NCBI GenBank assembly: GCA_019633425.1
Contig: WSUB01000040.1
Coordinates: 62,001-126,000, forward strand
Length of the DNA: 64,000 nucleotides
Source of the DNA: Tulasnella sp. 424
Lineage: Eukaryota > Basidiomycota > Agaricomycetes > Cantharellales > Tulasnellaceae
Direction of reading: 5' to 3'
How positions within the stretch are numbered: position 1 is the first letter of the stretch; every line of letters begins with the position of its first letter. This document shows positions 1 to 10,592 of the stretch, piece by piece. The notes beneath the pieces are model-generated. The model had not been told where the DNA came from. It made no database searches and worked only from the letters and a program-made list of their open reading frames with translations. The translations under genes were made by a program, and so were the position numbers.

Positions 1-228
1 AAAAGCCGGTTCTTCAAAACCGAACCGACCGAAGGGAAATCCAAAATTATTCCAGCTGGGCTTATTCGGAGCTGGAAAGGGGTATGGCGTGGGAGTCGTT
101 CCCTGACGTGTTTATTGGTGAGGAATCGGGCTATTGCCAGCGATGCAGAGCCAGCAGGTTTTCTCTGGATCTATCCATACGCCTCCTTGCTAGGCACCCA
201 ACTCAGCTCTAGTACGATCTAAACGCTA

Positions 229-2721
229 ATGGCCTCCCCTATACTTCGTGGCATCACGCGTCCTACGTATACCCGAAGGAGCAATCGGAGAATTTTGATA
301 TGGACTTTCCTCACCTGCACCGCGGTCTACGTCTTCCTCTTTGGGTTTGTGTCCTCAGAGCCCGACGACTACGACGACCTGTTCGGTGAAGACACCCATA
401 CTACGACGGCCCAAGCTGTAATCCCAACTCCGCCTCCTTCGAAGGGAGTGTCGCGCCTACCACCGAAGGGCATAACCCGATGGCCCCTCGGGCGAAGTGG
501 CAAGATATCTGTGCCTGTCGATGATACGGGAGACGTGGAGCCACCGGATGGTGCCAAGCCTCGACATCCTGTACTTGATTTGATTGAAGGCGCGGAAAAG
601 AAGTGGAACGAAATGGTCCGCAGGTAGGAAGTTTGACGCGCCGGCGGTGGGAGACTCCGGACTGAAACCTCTTTGGGCAGGCAAAGTCCTACACTGCCAG
701 ATGCAGTAAAGGAGTATCAAAGACGATACGGACGGATGCCTCCAAAAGGCTTTGACCAATGGTGCGTCAATGTCGCTGCTGTCCTCCGGTTCTTTCGTTG
801 TTTGCTGGTCAATAGTGTTACTGTCCCCCCCCCCCCCATTCCTCTTGTTGCGTTTCGCCGCTAAGTCACTTCATCCTTACTAGGTTCAAGTTTGCAAAAC
901 AACACAATGTTGTACTGGTCGACGAAGTAAATCTTCCCACTAAAACCAAAAAATTCCTCGCCGCTAACCGCGCTCATCCGTAGTTTGATCAAATCGAGCA
1001 TGACATTGCCCCATACCTTGCTCTTAAGCCTCGCGCAATGAACCAACGCATAGACAAGCTTTCAACCCACAAGGACTCATTCCATCTCATTTTCAAAGAC
1101 GGGAATCTCACCTACACAAACACGCAAACGAGGGACTTGACCAGAATCACCGACATGGTTGCTTTGGTAGAAGACTTCGCCGAATTCCTACCGGATATGG
1201 AGGTACATGCAAGCTTGCACGATACTGGCTCCCACATTCTACGGGAGGATTTCCGGAAAGAGGCTTTAAGGAATGTTGACGCGCGGGGCTGTGAGTGTTT
1301 GTTGGAAGTTGGGGTTCTCGGCCATCGTTCTCACTTAACCGCCACCGCTAGATCTGACAAAAGAGAGAATGTGAGTAAACAAGGGTTTCCCTTTAGCGGC
1401 ATTGTGTGTCTTACCCCGTGCTATGTAGCACGTACTTCGAGAACAAGAAGACGAACCCTCGAAAACGTGTAACGAAAGCGTGTCTGGACGATGCGCCCGC
1501 AGTTCTTCAAGAAAATGGCGTTTTGCCACAGGATGCTCGCGGAAAATCAAGTAATGTTTTCTTTTACACGTCCGTTCTTACAGTGTCTAACTCAGTCTTT
1601 CCGACTTCGTTTAGTGGAGTTCATTCAAGATCATTTGACGTCCATGAACTTCTGCCACAACCCCGAGATCCTCGCCTCTCATGGTTCCTTCATTTGGGAC
1701 CTTGCCCGAGATTCCTTCCTCGAGCCGTTCTTCGTTGGGTGCAAGCTCGCTCAAGGTCCGGAGATCCTCATGCCCGCTCTCTCGGGCTTTTCGGACGCCA
1801 AAGGCGAGGCCCCTCCCGCGTGGTCGACGAGGAAAGCAATGGCGTTCTGGCGTGGATCGACCACTGGAAACCATTATACCATCAAGGATTGGAGGCGGAG
1901 CCACCGGATCGCGTTGCACTTCCTCGCCAATGGCCAAGACGGACAAGAGGCGGTGTTGGTCGAAGACCCCAAGAAGGGTCTCGTGTCCAAGTCGTTTTCA
2001 AAGAAAGTGCTGAACGAACGATACCTCGATATAGGCCTAGTTGGCAGGCCGATTCAGTGCGAGAAGAAGGATGGGACTTGCGAGGAAATGACGGCGAAAA
2101 TAGACTTCAAGCCCCGAGCGGCCCCGAACTTAGGGTCCAAGTACAAGTATGCCGTTGACGTCGGTGAGTTTTTGAGGCTTCAAGCTCCCTAACCCGAGTC
2201 ATCTTACCAATTCTGGACATGTAAGATGGAAATGGTTGGTCTCAGCGGTATCGACGGCTTCTCACCTCGGGATCGGTTATCCTCAAGGCCACCATTTTCC
2301 CCGAATGGAACGCTGATTGGCTGATCCCATGGTACCACTATGTGGTACGCCCCTGTCTTTTGCCTCTTCAAGGAGAACATGACTAACATGATATCTTCTT
2401 ACGCGCAGCCCATCCAAATGGACTATTCCGACCTGTACAATATCATGTCGTTCTTCGCCGGTTCGCCCGACGGAAGTTCTCAGGGTCACGATAAACTTGC
2501 AGAGAAGATCAGCCAAAATGGTATGCGGTTCGTCAAAGAACATTGGAGATGGGAAGATATGCAGGCATATGTTCGTGGCCGTGCATCGCTATTTGAATTG
2601 AACTTTTTCCAGGCTAACTTCGCGCGGCATCATTTTCTTCACCGGATAGATGTTCCGACTTCTCCTTGAATACGCAAGAGTGGCTGCGGAAGACCGTGAA
2701 GCGATGACATACAAGCCCTGA
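229..2721 (+). CDS. CAP10/GT90-type glycosyltransferase, type II membrane protein
   Basis: The spliced protein starts at the first ATG of a clean N-terminus with a short basic head, one membrane segment (about residues 22-41, ILIWTFLTCTAVYVFLFGF) and a Pro-rich stem, as in Golgi type II transferases. Downstream exons carry family landmarks: PPKGFDQW, the WRGSTTG motif near 1850, and a late block DGNGWSQRY...TIFPEWNADWLIPWYHYV around 2225-2340, followed by a helical end with RWEDMQAY. The stop is TGA at 2719-2721. At least five or six short introns are needed, for example 624-680 and 934-984; the splicing between about 1285 and 1620 is uncertain. GT90/CAP10 proteins of basidiomycetes include capsule and xylosyl transferases acting in the Golgi; the sugar donor cannot be read from sequence alone. 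A 12-nt C run lies in the second intron near 827. Confidence 0.85.
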
Positions 2722-3970
2722 GAGATTGTTGATGTAGAGTCTTGGCTCTGCGGTCCGACCCTGCCCGAACGACGCCCGGCTTACCGGAGGCGGTGGCGGT
2801 GGCGACCTCAGCGGCGGACGAAAGGGAATCGCCGTATGGACCTTTTGGCATTCTTGGGAGTATAGTTGGTGAAGAATAAAGCGCCTAATCTATCCTTTTT
2901 ATTCGTTTGGGCTCTTGATTTGCTAGTACGTCCATCAATTAATATGTGCTGTAACGCTCAGTTCTTCACTGCCAGTGTAATCTATCTCCTTCATCCGTCA
3001 CCCTTACCCCGATCCTGGCTGCGGTTCTGGCCGCCGTATTCACTGTGCTCTTGAATAGCTTTGGGCGCCGAGGCGTTTTGGCTCTCTGGGTGATTAACCG
3101 GCGAGTCCCCGCATTACCCCTCGAACGCTACTCGCTCGTAACGGATTCACATGCCGTATAACGCTAGCACCTCTTCACCCAGGCAAGACACTATCCCGAA
3201 GAGCGAATGCATGCCACAGCAGTGTTATTTCTTCTCAAGAGGAGGACTCGTCAGCCCTGCTGCGCCGCCTGCCGCCGTTAGGGGCAGTCCGTTCACGACG
3301 AGGGTTCAACATCCCTGCTCATCAACGGGATTTGAGACCGTTATTCGGCAATACCAATTCAAGCGCTGTCGCGTTCTTGGGGTTCGTGCCGGTTCAGTCG
3401 TCATCGCCAGCGTGCGCAGCGTAGCTCTGCGGCCCGCGCCATCTAGGACGTTGACATTCTGACTACAGTCTGGAAGAGAGGAGGACCGAAAAGGGGGCGG
3501 TTCGAATAAGGCATTGGCCCTGACGCGCTAATGGAAGTTACGCCGCCGAGCGTAGAGTGCGTGAACCCGAATAGAGACTCAACCCCCCTACCCGTGGCAT
3601 CGGAGGAGGATCCGCCGGCGCCGAGACTGGAGAAAAGATATCTGTATTGCTTGTTCGCCTCACTAAGAGTTGGTGGACGGCTAAAGTATTCGCGCGCTCG
3701 TCGCTGACTAGTCTGGTCGAAGGACCGTCCGATGTGCAGTTTGAAGAAAGGTGTGTGTTTCTAGCAAATAATTACAGCGGCGGTTACATGACTGACTGCA
3801 AGAATAGCAGCTCGCGGCGGTAGTAAACGACAGCAAAATTATGTTATTTCATTTATTCCTTCACACTTGCTTGGGCTTTTGGGGGGGTGGGGTGGCGAAT
3901 GATGTTCAGCGACTTTACGAACAAGGGTTCCCTCTCAGTGACGCCTGCATACCTTTTAAACTCATGCAGG
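2722..3970. other. Intergenic stretch, no gene recognised
   Basis: About 1.25 kb between the end of the glycosyltransferase and the converging end of a minus-strand dsRBD gene. Only short open frames occur and none shows a recognisable domain, a paired splice structure or similarity to other parts of the window. The first part presumably holds the 3' ends of the two convergent neighbours. Confidence 0.5.
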
Positions 3971-4324
3971 TCAAGGCAAGGCTTGCACATCAATGCCAAT
4001 AGCTTCAAGTGCAGCCTTCGCAGCAGCATCCCGAGCTTGTTGTTTGGATTTGCCATCCCCCGCATACACCGGCCAGAAACCTTGTACCATACGGCCGTCT
4101 GCACCCTTCACCCAAAGAACTGATCACAAAGTGTATTCCAAATCTAAGCAAACCGTGTTGAAAGAAGGATCAGAACACTTACTTTGTATATCACTCTCCC
4201 ATCGTTCGTCATGTCTCGGGCCGTACGGACGGGGCTCGCTTTCTACGTAGCCGACCTGTTGCATTGCTCTTAGATTGTGGAGGTGCATCTGATACCTGGG
4301 AGGCTTTCCGGAAGGAGATGGCAT
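3971..4324 (-). CDS. Small single-dsRBD protein (D1)
   Basis: Two exons, 4324-4183 and 4119-3971, joined over a 63-nt intron (GTAAGT...CAG, phase 1), give 96 residues that consist almost entirely of one dsRNA-binding motif. All three classical contact regions are visible: helix 1 (YQMHLHNLRAMQQVG), the beta1-beta2 loop with a canonical GPxH (GPRHDERW), and helix 2 with a basic start (GDGKSKQQARDAAAKAALEA). This is the most canonical dsRBD in the window. Its single intron sits at the same position and phase as the last intron of the other dsRBD genes here; the two upstream introns seem to have been lost. No other domain is present, so it could act as an RNA-silencing cofactor, an inhibitor, or a partner of the kinase-dsRBD proteins; that is inference. 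Confidence 0.85.
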
Positions 4325-4486
4325 TGTTGGGAGGGGAGGAAGAACGGTGTGGTGTCAATTCGGGAAGCTTGTGGTGCAAATTCCCTCACTTGAAATAATA
4401 TCCCTCAAGAGGCGATGAGGGATAGAATAGTGCCCCGTACAGGTCCCTCAGCGCCCGCTTTTAAGGAGGCACCGGGCAGGCCGTAA

Positions 4487-5024
4487 TCACCCACATAAAG
4501 GGACTAACAAATAGGGCGTCACTTGCACCACTGGGAGTGTGGCTGATTTCCATTGTCGTCCGGCTGGAACTTCATGACGGGCTGAAACCCCGAAAAGGCG
4601 GCTCCGATGTCCGTTGCTCTGCCTTAAGGAAAGTAGAGCATTGTATGCCGCCTGGTGGACTTCAAAGTGGCAAAGGTGACTAGCCCACTCGGATGTCCAA
4701 AAAAGGCAAGTCGGCGCGTTTGAAAAGTTGAACCACCCGGTTTGACCGTGGAGCCCCATCCAATTCAAGCCAGATGTGGACAGATCCTCGTAAATTATGA
4801 GTGTATATCGTACGATATTCGTACATAGCGCCCGTATGAGTGAGCGATTGGAGGAGTTCCGTGAGTCATTGTGCTCGAATTGGCATAGCCGCGTTCTACG
4901 CTTGTCGCTACTGGCCAGCGACGGTAGATCCGGCACGTGCAACGAGATTGCATGTGTGCAATCAAGCTGGGAAGCTGATGGACTGACCCGAGTCGTTGAG
5001 GTGGTGTTCGTTGAAAGTAGTCAT
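4487..5024 (-). CDS. Possible degenerate dsRBD-like small gene (D0)
   Basis: A TATA-like TTATAAAGG lies about 60-75 nt upstream of an ATG at 5024, and a GT...CAG intron is possible at 4911-4987. Translation gives a helix-like start (HHLNDS then VERGY), a loop GTPPIAHSYGRY that recalls the dsRBD GPxH region, and further down a stretch HQAAYNALLSL that resembles dsRBD helix 2. These parts do not lie in one frame and need a further splice near 4800. It sits between two proven dsRBD genes on the same strand, which favours a relic or a diverged member. The ORF may equally be noise. Confidence 0.3.
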
Positions 5025-5496
5025 GTTGATGATGGGGAAGGGTGTGGGTAGATTCCAAATGACTCTTGATACCGAGTTTGTGCCTTTATAATCAAACAAA
5101 CAACTCTCAGGAAACGGAGTGAGTTGAAATCGGTGTTGAACGGTTCGCCTGTATCGGTGTTTGTTGCGAGAAGAGAAGGAGACAAGCAAACTGTTGTCCG
5201 AGGGCATGATTTTGACTTGCTTGTCCGGACGCATGTACGGGGGCTGACATTGATTTCGAGGCACTAGCAGCGCCCCTGGACACCACTGGGTTCTCGAACT
5301 AGCCGAGGGCAGGGAGAAGGAAAAAATCGATACCATGCGAAATAATATCTAATGCTACAAGGAGTGCTATAGGAAAGTCTATGGGGCCATCGGCATGATA
5401 GGAGAGGAACTGGTGCGGTATTGACGAATTGGCGGACCAACTCATCCCTCTCGCCAGAGGAACGAGCAAACTTTCAAGGCTCAGCTTCTAAGACCA

Positions 5497-5986
5497 TCAC
5501 TTCTGTCCCGTCTTGGGAATCTTACCATGCTCCTTGAACAGGTCAAGCATCTGCTTACTTGCAGCGTCATTTGCGTCAGTTCTCTTTTTAGCCCTACTCT
5601 CCTTCTTCGTTCCAACCGGTATTTTCTTGGCTAAATCTTTTGAAATCCAGGTTACTAAATCAGATAAATTGAAATCAAGACTGTGAGCTTATGTCTTCGG
5701 TTTAGTACTCGATGCATAAATAAGCCGCACCAGTCACTGTGCTAACCCAATCTCCAATATGAGGTTCACCGTCCTGGTATTCCTGATGACCAGAATAAGG
5801 TAAGCGAATACAATTCGTCGAAGCCTATGCTTATAACATACCTCGAAGTTGAATGTCGCATCTGGCACTTTCCCTTGCGAAAACGTATTCAAATGCATCT
5901 TATACTGCTTCGACACGTCCTCTGCGACATTCGCAAAGAAAAATCAGAGAGGACCTTTTCGAGTTTTATTTTGACTCACTTGTCAT
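5497..5986 (-). CDS. Small single-dsRBD protein (D2)
   Basis: Four exons (5986-5980, 5921-5842, 5782-5731, 5654-5497; 7, 80, 52 and 158 nt) with GT...AG introns give 98 residues. Helix 1 reads YKMHLNTFSQG, the beta1-beta2 loop keeps a partial GPxH (GEPHIGDW), the strand VSTVTVTW is split by the last intron, and helix 2 reads RTDANDAASKQMLDLF after a very basic loop (KKESRAKKR). The 7-nt first exon, which holds the ATG, is a family signature shared with the genes at 20140 and 23413. The last exon matches the C-terminal end of the broken kinase-dsRBD gene at 28213-30000 most closely (158 nt in both; IPVGT shared). A TATA-like box lies about 112 nt upstream. The gene is convergent with nothing and shares strand with D1. 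Confidence 0.85.
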
Positions 5987-6096
5987 GATTTGCGAGGTCT
6001 GGTGATACCGGTCGACGATGGGCAGCTGCTGACTTTGCTTGTAGGGGAGGGGAGTGGTTTGGATGATGGGTGAAAAGCATTGCACCTCTGCCAGCA

Positions 6097-6104
6097 ATTT
6101 ATAT
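6097..6104 (-). promoter_or_regulatory. TATA-like box of dsRBD gene D2
   Basis: ATATAAAT on the minus strand, about 112 nt before the ATG of D2. The same spacing (about 115-120 nt) is seen for the TATA boxes of D3 and D4, which supports both this promoter and the tiny first exon. Confidence 0.5.
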
Positions 6105-8165
6105 TGGACCAGCTTTACAGATAGTTTGTGCTGGGGTTGAGTCGATACGCTAAAGAAAAAGTGCCGCGCCTGGCCAGATTCAGTCTAGACCACGTTTCGT
6201 CACGAACTTGTCAAGCCGGTATCCTTCTAGGAGCCACAAAGCACAAAGAATCATTGTTCGTCCAGGGTCTTGAGTTCTTTCCGCTTGACAGAAGTCGGTT
6301 GGAAGTGGGGCAGAGTTGCGCCTTCGGGATGGCAAAGTACCATAGGTCAAGCTTCCACGATTGACGGACTAGATTAGGCGTTACCTTTCACAATGCCTCC
6401 GCAGTGGCCCACGTTTTGTCTTGCGGAAAAGGTATTGGGGCTTAGGCCCGCCTAATCCTGGAGCCTAGCAGTCCGACAGTTACCAAGACTTCCGAATGAA
6501 ACTTGATTTCGGCGAATGTAAAGAGCGCAAGTCGCGTTCTCCTGTCTACGACCTGCTTCTCCAAACGATCCCTTTTCGTGCCCCAGATGACGAAAACCAA
6601 GCCTCTCTGGAATCCCAAATCGGCGGTGGTGTGACTCCGACAGTCATAATCACCGACTTGGAAAGGCCTCGGTTCCAAATGTCAACGCATGAGGCATTTT
6701 TGATATTTGTCGAATGACGATAGGTTGGTCAGGTCCCTTGGAATAGGTTGATCACTGCCCTTGTGATTGATTAAACCTGCTCTTGGTCCCGTCGTCGGCT
6801 AGTCATTAACTTGTGGGGCGTCTTCCTGTACAAGGGAAACTATCTGCCTCTGTCCTCCGAACGAAAATTTGAAGAGAGAGACCGGAAAAGGGGTTGGCGT
6901 TGCTCAGGGTTCATTCCCAGCGGCTGTAAAGTGAGTCAGTGTGAAGATGTGAGGTAAGAAGCTCACGTGAGACCCCCTTGCAAAGTGACGGGGTGCCTTA
7001 ATTTGTCAATAATATGGCGGAGAAATGATCATCGGTGACGAATGGTTGAATAGTTCTGCATGGTGGGGGCATTGGTTGGCATCTCGGTTGCCACTGCATT
7101 CCCCCAAACGAAACTTTTATGAATCTACATAGACGCCCAAAGTCATATAGTCCCTCAAGCGAGTGGGCACCGCCATAGACGGGCCGCAACTCGCTCTGTT
7201 GTCCTCATTCCGCGGCTTTTGCTATCGGTCCGCAAAAAAAGCGCGGGGAAGCAAAAAAGTCTCAAAGACAGAAACAAATAGCTCCTTGAGGCATATAGAG
7301 CAATTTTGAGGTGTATAGTCTTGACGAGGCTATGAATTCTTTGGGAAAAGACCTCAGCATGCGGGAGGGCAGTTCCAGTCCCCACTCAGGCCGATGCCAT
7401 GATCATGGATTGGCAAAGAGACTCAGAAAACAGAGCGGTGCTTGTCTGCAAGCAGCCGAAAATTTAATTACTGCCTTAAGGCTGTTACGCGTTGGTTCCA
7501 ATGCTGTTATTGTGTAGCGTTCAAGGGGATCGGAGGTAGCACCCCCGGGACCCCGGCGATATTATGAGCACGCGGTACAGGAAGTTCGTTTCAGCAAGCC
7601 AAATCGAGGAGGTATGTTAGGGAGATCTGCGAGTGTAAGGTCTTAGAGCGATTGAACGGTTATTGGAGAATATGGCAGCGAGGTAGTCAAGACTGTGAGG
7701 TGGTGAGGGGACGTCCCACGGTTCGTGTCTACCTCAGAGCCTAGGGATGTCGTGACCATTTTGCTGGTATTACCCAAATGCAAAGCTGTAACAGAGTCTT
7801 TGGTAACTATTTTCAAAAGAAAATCATACAGTTTCCAGCTTGGAATAGGATCGTGCCAAGGCCACTCGACATCTCTCGACATACACCGAAATGGGACCTG
7901 AATTTCCCAGTGCGCGCGAGGTCTAAGCTCTCCTTTAGGAAAAAGAAGTCGGAGTCGATATCGATAATAGCATAGTCTCAAATGTCTCTCTGCTGGTCAA
8001 CACATCACCTGCAACTCAACTGCCTGTATTCAGCAATGTCACCCGAACGGGAAATGTGAATACTCAGAAGTCACCGTTCTCGCGACGCGTGCTTTCAATC
8101 CCAACCGCCGTCAACCACTTGCCCTACGCGATCTCGAATACCCCTCACGTTCTCAACTCTTAAAG
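6105..8165. other. Intergenic stretch, no gene recognised
   Basis: About 2 kb with only short open frames (the longest are near 6496-6717 and 7643-7981), no domain and no matching splice structure. The last 150 bases before 8166 are presumably the CSN2 promoter and leader. Confidence 0.45.
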
Positions 8166-10302
8166 ATGGATGAAGATGATATGGACTATCTGGAGCAAGC
8201 CGCCTCCGACGAGGTGAGCCGCTTTTGCCTATTAGAAGAGCCGCATGTTGCTCAGCCCAGACGGCGTACCCTTCTACCGCTAGGACTACGGCTTCGAGTA
8301 TTCTGATGACGAGGGAGATAATGATGACAGATCCGAGGACGTAGAAAATATGTACTACAAAGCCAAAGGTATCTCAGATTTCGGAATGGATGGCAGGAAC
8401 GGTGCTAACCGACCGCGCTCAAGGTCTGAAGGAGGATGAACCGGAGGAGGCTCTCAAGGCTTTCCGTGCCATCGTGACATCGCAGCCCGAAAAAAACGAA
8501 TGGTAGTGGCGCTAGCATATCACGAGGCAAGCATTGATTGATTGAAATGTTCTATCTAGGGGATTCAAAGCTCTCAAGCAATCCACTAAACTGCTCTTCC
8601 TTGTCCTACAACGCCCAGCAGACGCCCTCGCCACTTACACCGAGCTTCTCTCATACACCAAATCCGCCGTGACGCGCAACTACTCAGAGAAGAGTATCAA
8701 CTCGATTCTCGACTACGTCGGAGAAGGCGGCAAGACTGGGAAAAAGAAAGGTGGAGTGGGCGGCAAAGGAAGCGTCAAAGTGGATGTGGAAGTGCTTGAG
8801 AAGTTCTATGAGGTAACCAGGGAGGCGCTCGCCGAATCGAAGAATGATGTGAGTTGCTTTGCACCACGCGTGACTGGGGTGTCTCTGAAGCGGCAAGCGC
8901 GTTCCAGAGGCTCTCCACGAAGACAAACCTCAAACTTGCGAAGCTATGGCTAGACAAGAAGGAGTATATGCGTCTCAACAAGGTTAGACCAATGTGCGGA
9001 ACAATCGAGAATATGTCTAAGGGTTCTCGGTTTTCAGCTTATTCGTGACTTGCACGAGGCTATTTCGGCTGGTGACGACTCGGATCAATCCAAGGGCACG
9101 GTCCTGCTCGAGGTGTACGCTCTTGAGATTCAAATGTACAACGAGACCAAGAACTTCAAGAAGTTGAAGGTGATTTAATCAAGATAAGCCCTCGCTTAAG
9201 CTTAAATGACTGAGGTCATCTGCCATTCCAAAGGAAATCTACAACGCTTGTCTCCAAGTCCGGTCCGCAATCCCGCATCCTCGTATCATGGGAGTGATTC
9301 GAGAGTGTGGCGGCAAAATGTGGATGGGCGAGAGTGAGTCATTATTAAGGCACGCCACCAAATTCCTGATTCTTATTTGTCGGGGGGATCACAGAGAAGT
9401 GGAACAATGCGTCCGAGGATTTCTTCGAGTCATTCAAGAACTATGACGAAGCTGGCTCTCCCCAAAGGATCCAAGTGCTGAAGTACCTTGTCTTGGCTCA
9501 TATGCTCGTCGGAAACGAGATCAATCCATTCGACAGTCAGGAGACGAAGCCGTGGGTGTGCCGCCAATCGGCGGAGAAGCGAGAATGACTGACCCCAGGC
9601 TTCGATTCTAGGTACAAGAACGACCCCGAGATCACCGCCATGACCGATCTTGTTGACGCGTATCACCGCCGGGAAGTCCATACTGCTGAGAAGATCCTGC
9701 GAGGTTGGTGCATGCTCCACTCCAGTACCACCGCCGGCTTACGCCTGGTCCTTCAGATCATAAGGCCACGATCATGGATGACCCATTCATTCGTCAATAC
9801 ATCGGTGACTTGCTGAGGACACTGAGGACTCAGTATCTCCTCGACCTTATCAAACCCTACACACGACTAGAGCTTTCGTTCCTCTCGCGGGTGCGGAGAG
9901 TCTGAGGGCCTTTGAGCGTCACCACTCTGCTGACGCTACGCTTCTCTCCACAGCAACTTAATATAGAAAAGGACGAAGTAGAAGAAATTCTTGTTGGGCT
10001 CATCCTAGAAGGGAAAGTTGAAGGTCGGATCGATCAAGTTGGAGCCCGTCTGGAGCTTGATAGACAGTGCGTACCTGTTTCATGTGGAGCCTCATCCGAC
10101 ATGGCTCGGCTGATCAACTATTTATATCCGTGTTCCATGAACGCATAGCTCTGCGTTAGAGAAGAGGAGATACGCAGCACTGGATAAGTGGACAACAGCC
10201 TTGGAGGGGGTTCATGGCGCGATTGCGTCAAAGAGCGGTGGCAGCGGAGGTGCCGCGAGCGAGAGGATGATTATGGGAGGTGGATTCGAGATCATGGTTT
10301 AG
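8166..10302 (+). CDS. CSN2: COP9 signalosome complex subunit 2
   Basis: Multi-exon gene whose conceptual protein follows CSN2 from end to end. The start is acidic ([16 protein letters not shown], then [12 protein letters not shown]), followed by the NMYYKAKG segment, helical repeats ([34 protein letters not shown]), the stretch [20 protein letters not shown], and [19 protein letters not shown]. The C-terminus is a PCI/winged-helix region ([42 protein letters not shown]) and ends in a helix. The first intron lies right after DE (8214 onward). CSN2 is a structural PCI subunit of the CSN complex, which removes NEDD8 from cullins in nucleus and cytosol. The stop is TAG at 10300-10302, about 290 nt before the FAB1 start on the same strand. 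Confidence 0.93.
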
Positions 10303-10592
10303 CTTTGGGTGGCGTCCTCATCTCGACTGCTATCGCCGGCCATTCTCCCTGTAAATTTACTTGATTTTGTCCGTGTTTGGAAGGTGGTCGAAGAGTTGCC
10401 TGGCATGGAAATCCGTACTGTGGGAAAGAGTCCCTGACATGCGCAAGTCCCAGTCTCCCAGTCTCCGGTCCCCTGCCCACCACCTGCACATTGTGCCTTT
10501 CCTGTTGCCCTTGAATCCACCTTGCTACTCGTATACCTTATCCTCTACCCTAGAGCCAAAGATACGCAAGTTTTAGTCAGCTGAAGTCGCCG

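Noticed and set aside
827..838. C homopolymers (also near 24641 and 50346) as regulatory elements
   Set aside because: Simple homopolymer runs in introns or intergenic DNA, probably slippage.
4487..4942. 151-codon minus-strand frame taken as a full gene
   Set aside because: As a single frame it shows no domain; only the spliced alternative resembles the dsRBD family, so it is listed as a weak candidate.
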